Below are positions 60,227 through 64,000 of a stretch of DNA of 64,000 nt, piece by piece. A program made the translations under genes and the position numbers. The stretch is taken from positions 1 to 64,000 of the forward strand of contig JAUWIG010000048.1 in the NCBI GenBank assembly GCA_030605475.1, given 5' to 3'. Numbering within the stretch: position 1 is the first letter of the stretch; each line of letters begins with the position of its first letter. Below the pieces are notes generated by a model. It saw only the letters and a program-made list of their open reading frames with translations. It was not told the origin of the DNA and ran no database searches. The stretch is from Planctomycetota bacterium (GTDB lineage Bacteria > Planctomycetota > Phycisphaerae > Sedimentisphaerales > Anaerobacaceae).

Positions 60227-62410
60227 ATGTTCGGGCTTGAAGTCATTGATATTGTTGTTCTTGCCGTCTATTTCGCCGTGGTGTTGTTCATCGGCTTTCG
60301 GTCAATGAAGCGTATCCACAATCAGGAGGACTACTTCCTGGGCGGCAGGCGCTTTGGCAAGGTGCTGCAGATTTTCACGGCTTTTGGTCAGGCGACATCT
60401 TCCGAAACTGCCGTCAGTGCCGTGACCACCACTTATAACAACGGTGCTTCGGGTGTATGGAGCGTGCTGTTGTATCTTTGGTCGACACCTGTCTTCTGGT
60501 TTACTTCCCCCTGGTATCGACGTATGCGTGTTTTGACTTTGGGTGATTACTTTGAGGAACGCTTCGGCTCAAAACGAATAGCCGGGTTCTTTTCCATTAT
60601 TGCATCTTTGTTTTTGATGACGATGATTGGCTTCGGAATGAAAGCGGTCTCCAAAACTGTTCTCGGAGTAACCCAAAAGCAAGAATCCGAATTTACTCAG
60701 GAAGAGTTGATAGAATACAACCAAGCTGTAGAGCTTGAGAAACTGAGGGTTCTAAGGGGAGAAAACAAGCTTGACCTCACTCAGGAAAAAAGACTGGAAA
60801 AGCTGGAAATTAAAAAGCCACGCAGGGAATTTTCCTATGTCGATGAGAATGTTCTAATCTGGTCCATCTGTGTTGTTGTATTTGTATATGCGTTGGCCGG
60901 CGGTTTGCAGGCCGCAGTATATACGGATATGCTGCAGGGTATATTTATCATCCTGCTTTCAATAATCCTTGTCCCATTTGGATTGAGTAAGGTAAATTCC
61001 ATCTTTGGCAGTACCGGCTTTTGGGGAGCTATGCATACAATCCACCAGCAGCTGCCGGAATGGTATTTTGATATATTCGGCTCGGCTAAAACAGTTGATT
61101 TTACATGGTACTACATTTTTGCGTTATCAGCTTTGGGGATGATAAATGTTGCCGTTCAAGCCAATCAGATGAATGCGATTGCTTCGGCTAAAGACGAGTT
61201 GACCGCCCGTATCGGCTTTACCTCGGGCTGCTTTATGAAGCGGTTTTGTACCGTGCTGTGGGGATTTACCGGCTTGATTACTATTGTGTTGTACAGCGGT
61301 ACAGTCAAGAATCCGGATTATGTATGGGGACATGCCACCCGTGACCTTTTGGGAGGCCTTGGTATAGGCCTGGTAGGCCTGATGATTGCCTGTCTGTTGG
61401 CTGCTTTGATGTCAACCGCCGACACCCTGATGATTACCACTTCAGGTGTGCTGACACACAATTTGTATCGACCGCTGCTGCCAAATTTTGAAGAAAAGCA
61501 TTACGTCAGGGTCGGCCGAGTATCCGGCGGGGTTGTCCTGGTTGGCGCGGCACTAATGGCAGCGAGGTTCGATACTATCCTTCAGATGTTGAAGTTCATA
61601 TACGAATTTAATGCAATTCTTGCCGCAGCTTTCTGGTGCGGTATAAAATGGCGGCGGACCAACCGGACAGGTGCCTGGAGTTCTATGATAGTTGCCATGC
61701 TCATCTTCGCTGTTATCCCGATTATACTTCCCGCCATGGTGCCCAAGTTGCGTACAAACAGTTATCTGCTAAAGCGCACCGACCCCGAGGCCTTAACACG
61801 TACATACACCGCCCATCAGATGGACGTGGCCCAACGTAATAAAGAAATCGAACAATGGGATGAACTTAACAAAGAAGGCCAGGCTATAGGGCCTCGCCCC
61901 ATACAGATTTTGGTTGGTCAGGAAGTTGTCAAGGTAATACAGCCGCCGAGAAAATCAGTGTTTTGGCAGAAGGGAATAAAGGAAACAGGCGGAGTTCCGA
62001 AGGGCCAGGGTTTGTTTTATATTGAAATGGTCGTGGTTGACCGGATTTTCGACCTCTCAAAAAATCCGCACGCCCTCAATGAAACAGTCCGAACACTCAT
62101 CAGAATCGTCCTGCCGTTTTCGGTTCTTATTATTGTTTCTCTCCTGACCAAACCGGATGACAAGCAGCAGCTCGACCGTTTTTATGTGAAAATGCGAACG
62201 CCGGTAATCCTCGACAGGGAAAAAGACCGAGTTGAACTCGAGAAATCTTACGCTAATCCGGACCGCTTCAGAGGGACATTGCTCTTTCCAAACTCAAATT
62301 TTGAGTTCTTCAAGTGGAAAAAGATTGACACTATCGGATTTGTATTATCTGTACTTACCGTCTTTGGTATCATCGGAATATTTTATTTGGTTCTGAATAT
62401 TGGTGCATAG
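60227..62410 (+). CDS. Sodium:solute symporter (SSS family) with long hydrophilic inserts
   Basis: 727 residues with about 13 membrane segments. It opens VIDIVVLAVYFAVVLFIGF, followed by the NQEDYFLGGRRFG block, then GQATSSETAVSAV, typical SSS signatures. Two hydrophilic insertions stand out: residues about 148-205 (Glu/Lys-rich, LEKLRVLRGENK) between the fourth and fifth segments, and about 510-640 with a soluble stretch. A sugar or small solute is the usual substrate. Its place among carbohydrate genes suggests sugar uptake, without direct evidence. It starts 178 bp after glmS on the same strand. Confidence 0.85.
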   Translation: MFGLEVIDIVVLAVYFAVVLFIGFRSMKRIHNQEDYFLGGRRFGKVLQIFTAFGQATSSETAVSAVTTTYNNGASGVWSVLLYLWSTPVFWFTSPWYRRMRVLTLGDYFEERFGSKRIAGFFSIIASLFLMTMIGFGMKAVSKTVLGVTQKQESEFTQEELIEYNQAVELEKLRVLRGENKLDLTQEKRLEKLEIKKPRREFSYVDENVLIWSICVVVFVYALAGGLQAAVYTDMLQGIFIILLSIILVPFGLSKVNSIFGSTGFWGAMHTIHQQLPEWYFDIFGSAKTVDFTWYYIFALSALGMINVAVQANQMNAIASAKDELTARIGFTSGCFMKRFCTVLWGFTGLITIVLYSGTVKNPDYVWGHATRDLLGGLGIGLVGLMIACLLAALMSTADTLMITTSGVLTHNLYRPLLPNFEEKHYVRVGRVSGGVVLVGAALMAARFDTILQMLKFIYEFNAILAAAFWCGIKWRRTNRTGAWSSMIVAMLIFAVIPIILPAMVPKLRTNSYLLKRTDPEALTRTYTAHQMDVAQRNKEIEQWDELNKEGQAIGPRPIQILVGQEVVKVIQPPRKSVFWQKGIKETGGVPKGQGLFYIEMVVVDRIFDLSKNPHALNETVRTLIRIVLPFSVLIIVSLLTKPDDKQQLDRFYVKMRTPVILDREKDRVELEKSYANPDRFRGTLLFPNSNFEFFKWKKIDTIGFVLSVLTVFGIIGIFYLVLNIGA

Positions 62411-62467
62411 CGACCGTCGAAACGATTGGTATTTGCTTGTAAAACAGGAAAGGTGACTATAGGAGAA

Positions 62468-63613
62468 ATGACATCTCTCGACAGAGTCTTGAAAACATTA
62501 AAGCACCAGGAACCCGACAGAATCCCTTTCGACCTGGCAAGTACGCTGGTTACCGGAATAACCAAAAATGCCTACATAAATTTAGCTGCTTATTTGGGAG
62601 AAGAAACGGGTCAAGTTGAATTATACGATACCATACAGCAACTTCCGGTTGTGCAGGAAGATATTCTTGAAAGATTAGAAGTCGATATCAGAGGGCTGAT
62701 ACCTAATTTTGCAAGAAAAAATCCGCCTCTGGAAAGCGATGGGGATGTCTGTTCATTTAGTGACGAATGGGGCGTAAAATGGGAGATGCCCAAAGGCACA
62801 CTTTATTTCAGCGCAACGGAATGTCCCCTCTCAGGAGATATTACTGAAGGAGATATCGATAACTTTCCGTGGCCCGAGCCCGCAGACTCCTTTCTTTTTG
62901 AAGGTCTTGAGGAGAAAGCAAGGAAATATCACGAGGCCGGATACGCCGTCATCCTCGAAAATTTGTGTGCGGGTATCTTTGAAATGGGCTGCAGAGTAAG
63001 AGGAACTGAGCAGTTCTACATGGATTTAGTAATGAATCCCGATATTGCCTGTAACCTTTTGGATAAATTCATCGAATTAAAAATACGGTTCTACAAAGCT
63101 GCTGCGGAAAAGTTGGGAGACTATATTCAATGCATAAGAGAGGTGGACGATGTTGCTGGTCAGGATGCTTTGTTGATTTCCCCACAGATGTATCGCAATT
63201 TTATAAAACCCAGACACAAGCGGTTATTTGAAGCGCAAAAACAGTTCTTCCCTAAACCTTTTTATGTCTGGTTTCATTCCGATGGTGCTATCTTCGACAT
63301 AATTCCGGATTTTATAGAGATAGGAGTAGAGGTGCTTAATCCTGTACAATTAACCGCTAAAGGCATGTACCCTGAAAAACTAAAGGCCGAGTACGGCAAG
63401 GACATTACCTTCTGGGGTGGTGGTGTAAATACACAGCAGATTCTCCCGACAGGTACTCCCGCGGAAGTTGAAAAGGAGGTTAAGGAAAGAATAAAGCATT
63501 TAGCACCCGGCGGAGGTTTCATTTTCGGCACCGTCCATAACATACAGGACGATGTTCCCCCGGAAAATATCATGGCTATGCTGAAAGCTCTCAATGAGCT
63601 AAGAGACTACTAA
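62468..63613 (+). CDS. Uroporphyrinogen decarboxylase-like protein (URO-D superfamily)
   Basis: 381 residues from ATG 62468 (AGGAG 5 bp upstream). An in-frame TTG 42 bp earlier is rejected. The start MTSLDRVLKTLKHQEPDRIP and the late HSDGAIFDIIPDFIEIGVEVLNPVQ and FWGGGVNTQQILPTGTPAEVEKEV match the URO-D/MtaA/CmuA superfamily. The conserved heme-pathway FAGAPFT-like region of true HemE is not seen, so a methyl-transfer or other role is more likely. It follows the symporter by 57 bp and may be co-transcribed. Confidence 0.8.
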   Translation: MTSLDRVLKTLKHQEPDRIPFDLASTLVTGITKNAYINLAAYLGEETGQVELYDTIQQLPVVQEDILERLEVDIRGLIPNFARKNPPLESDGDVCSFSDEWGVKWEMPKGTLYFSATECPLSGDITEGDIDNFPWPEPADSFLFEGLEEKARKYHEAGYAVILENLCAGIFEMGCRVRGTEQFYMDLVMNPDIACNLLDKFIELKIRFYKAAAEKLGDYIQCIREVDDVAGQDALLISPQMYRNFIKPRHKRLFEAQKQFFPKPFYVWFHSDGAIFDIIPDFIEIGVEVLNPVQLTAKGMYPEKLKAEYGKDITFWGGGVNTQQILPTGTPAEVEKEVKERIKHLAPGGGFIFGTVHNIQDDVPPENIMAMLKALNELRDY

Positions 63614-63789
63614 GTTTAGCTATATCCTTTTCCGGCCGGCGACTGCCAAATTGGCACATATCCGCAAAATCGCATAATCGCAAGTTGTTGCTGTTGCTAT
63701 AATTGCAGTTTTGGTTGTTTGGGCACGCGGTTTGCTATTTATTGAATATTAGAGCATATCCGATAGTTGATATTTGAAGGGATTTTGCT

Positions 63790-64000
63790 ATGAAATTCGA
63801 CAAATTTACATTGAAGGCCCAGGAGGCATTAGCCACCGCTCAGCAGATTGCGATGGCCAAGTCGCATACGGTTCTATCGCCGTTGCATTTGTTAGGCGCT
63901 GTTTGCGGTGATGATACCGGCATTGTGGTTATGGTCCTGAAAAAAATCGGCGCTAATGTTTCGCGGATTAAAGAGATGACAGACAGCGAGCTTAGCCGCC
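63790..64000 (+). CDS. clpB: Chaperone ClpB, N-terminal start (cut by window edge)
   Basis: The first 70 residues: MKFDKFTLKAQEALATAQQIA, then SHTVLSPLHLLGAV. This is the ClpB/ClpA N-domain, the first double-helical repeat of the hexameric disaggregase. The frame is open to the window end. ClpA or ClpC are alternatives, but the FTLKAQEAL start favours ClpB. Confidence 0.82.
   Translation, partial: MKFDKFTLKAQEALATAQQIAMAKSHTVLSPLHLLGAVCGDDTGIVVMVLKKIGANVSRIKEMTDSELSR

Overview
The window reads as a chromosomal segment of a free-living planctomycete, probably class Phycisphaerae. The basis is the style of RpoB and RpoC, an unadenylylated-type glutamine synthetase, large PilM-type proteins, and a secreted lyase with an N-terminal dockerin. 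Base composition is moderate. This taxonomic call is an inference from remembered family features, not from a search.

Layout: 1-18,300 (minus strand) is the classic translation/transcription block. In transcription order it is tRNA-Thr, tuf, rpmG, tRNA-Trp, secE, nusG, rplK, rplA, rplJ, rplL, rpoB, rpoC, rpsL, rpsG, terminator, fusA, a promoter with a long leader, rpsJ and rplC (cut by the window edge). 18,700-26,700 holds a HEAT-repeat lipoprotein, a XerD-like recombinase, a small defence-type island (OLD-family ATPase/TOPRIM gene plus a decayed DNA methyltransferase start) and an MtaB-like methylthiotransferase. 26,780-32,350 (plus strand) holds a PilM-PilN fusion followed by two unrecognised single-pass membrane proteins. 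32,390-48,140 (minus) is a beta-mannosidase preceded by a type IV pilus/type II secretion operon: ATPase, PilC/GspF, three prepilin-like proteins, a PilX-like protein, PilM, PilN, PilO, a ParA-type ATPase, a PilP/GspB-like protein and a secretin. 48,700-64,000 holds a dockerin-bearing heparinase-type lyase, glnA, a PilZ protein, an RRM protein, hisH-hisF, a GH51 arabinofuranosidase coupled to glmS, an SSS transporter, a URO-D-like protein and the start of clpB.

The main unexplained signal is not a gene. Many intergenic gaps carry degenerate short tandem tracts whose period is 7 bp (occasionally 8-10 bp). Different gaps use different heptamer words, but the register is kept for 4-12 units. Similar heptad tracts lie in frame inside rpoC, at positions where the protein carries extra residues, and a palindromic element related to two intergenic copies is also embedded in rpoC. 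Two 10-bp-phased A-tract arrays in opposite orientation bracket the OLD/methyltransferase island, which suggests flanking curved DNA.

Functionally the window couples growth machinery (ribosome, RNA polymerase, translocase) with an envelope machine (pilus or secretion) and plant- or algal-polysaccharide use (beta-mannosidase, arabinofuranosidase, heparinase-like lyase, symporter). Ribosomal protein S12 carries Arg at position 88, a substitution known in other bacteria to give streptomycin resistance.
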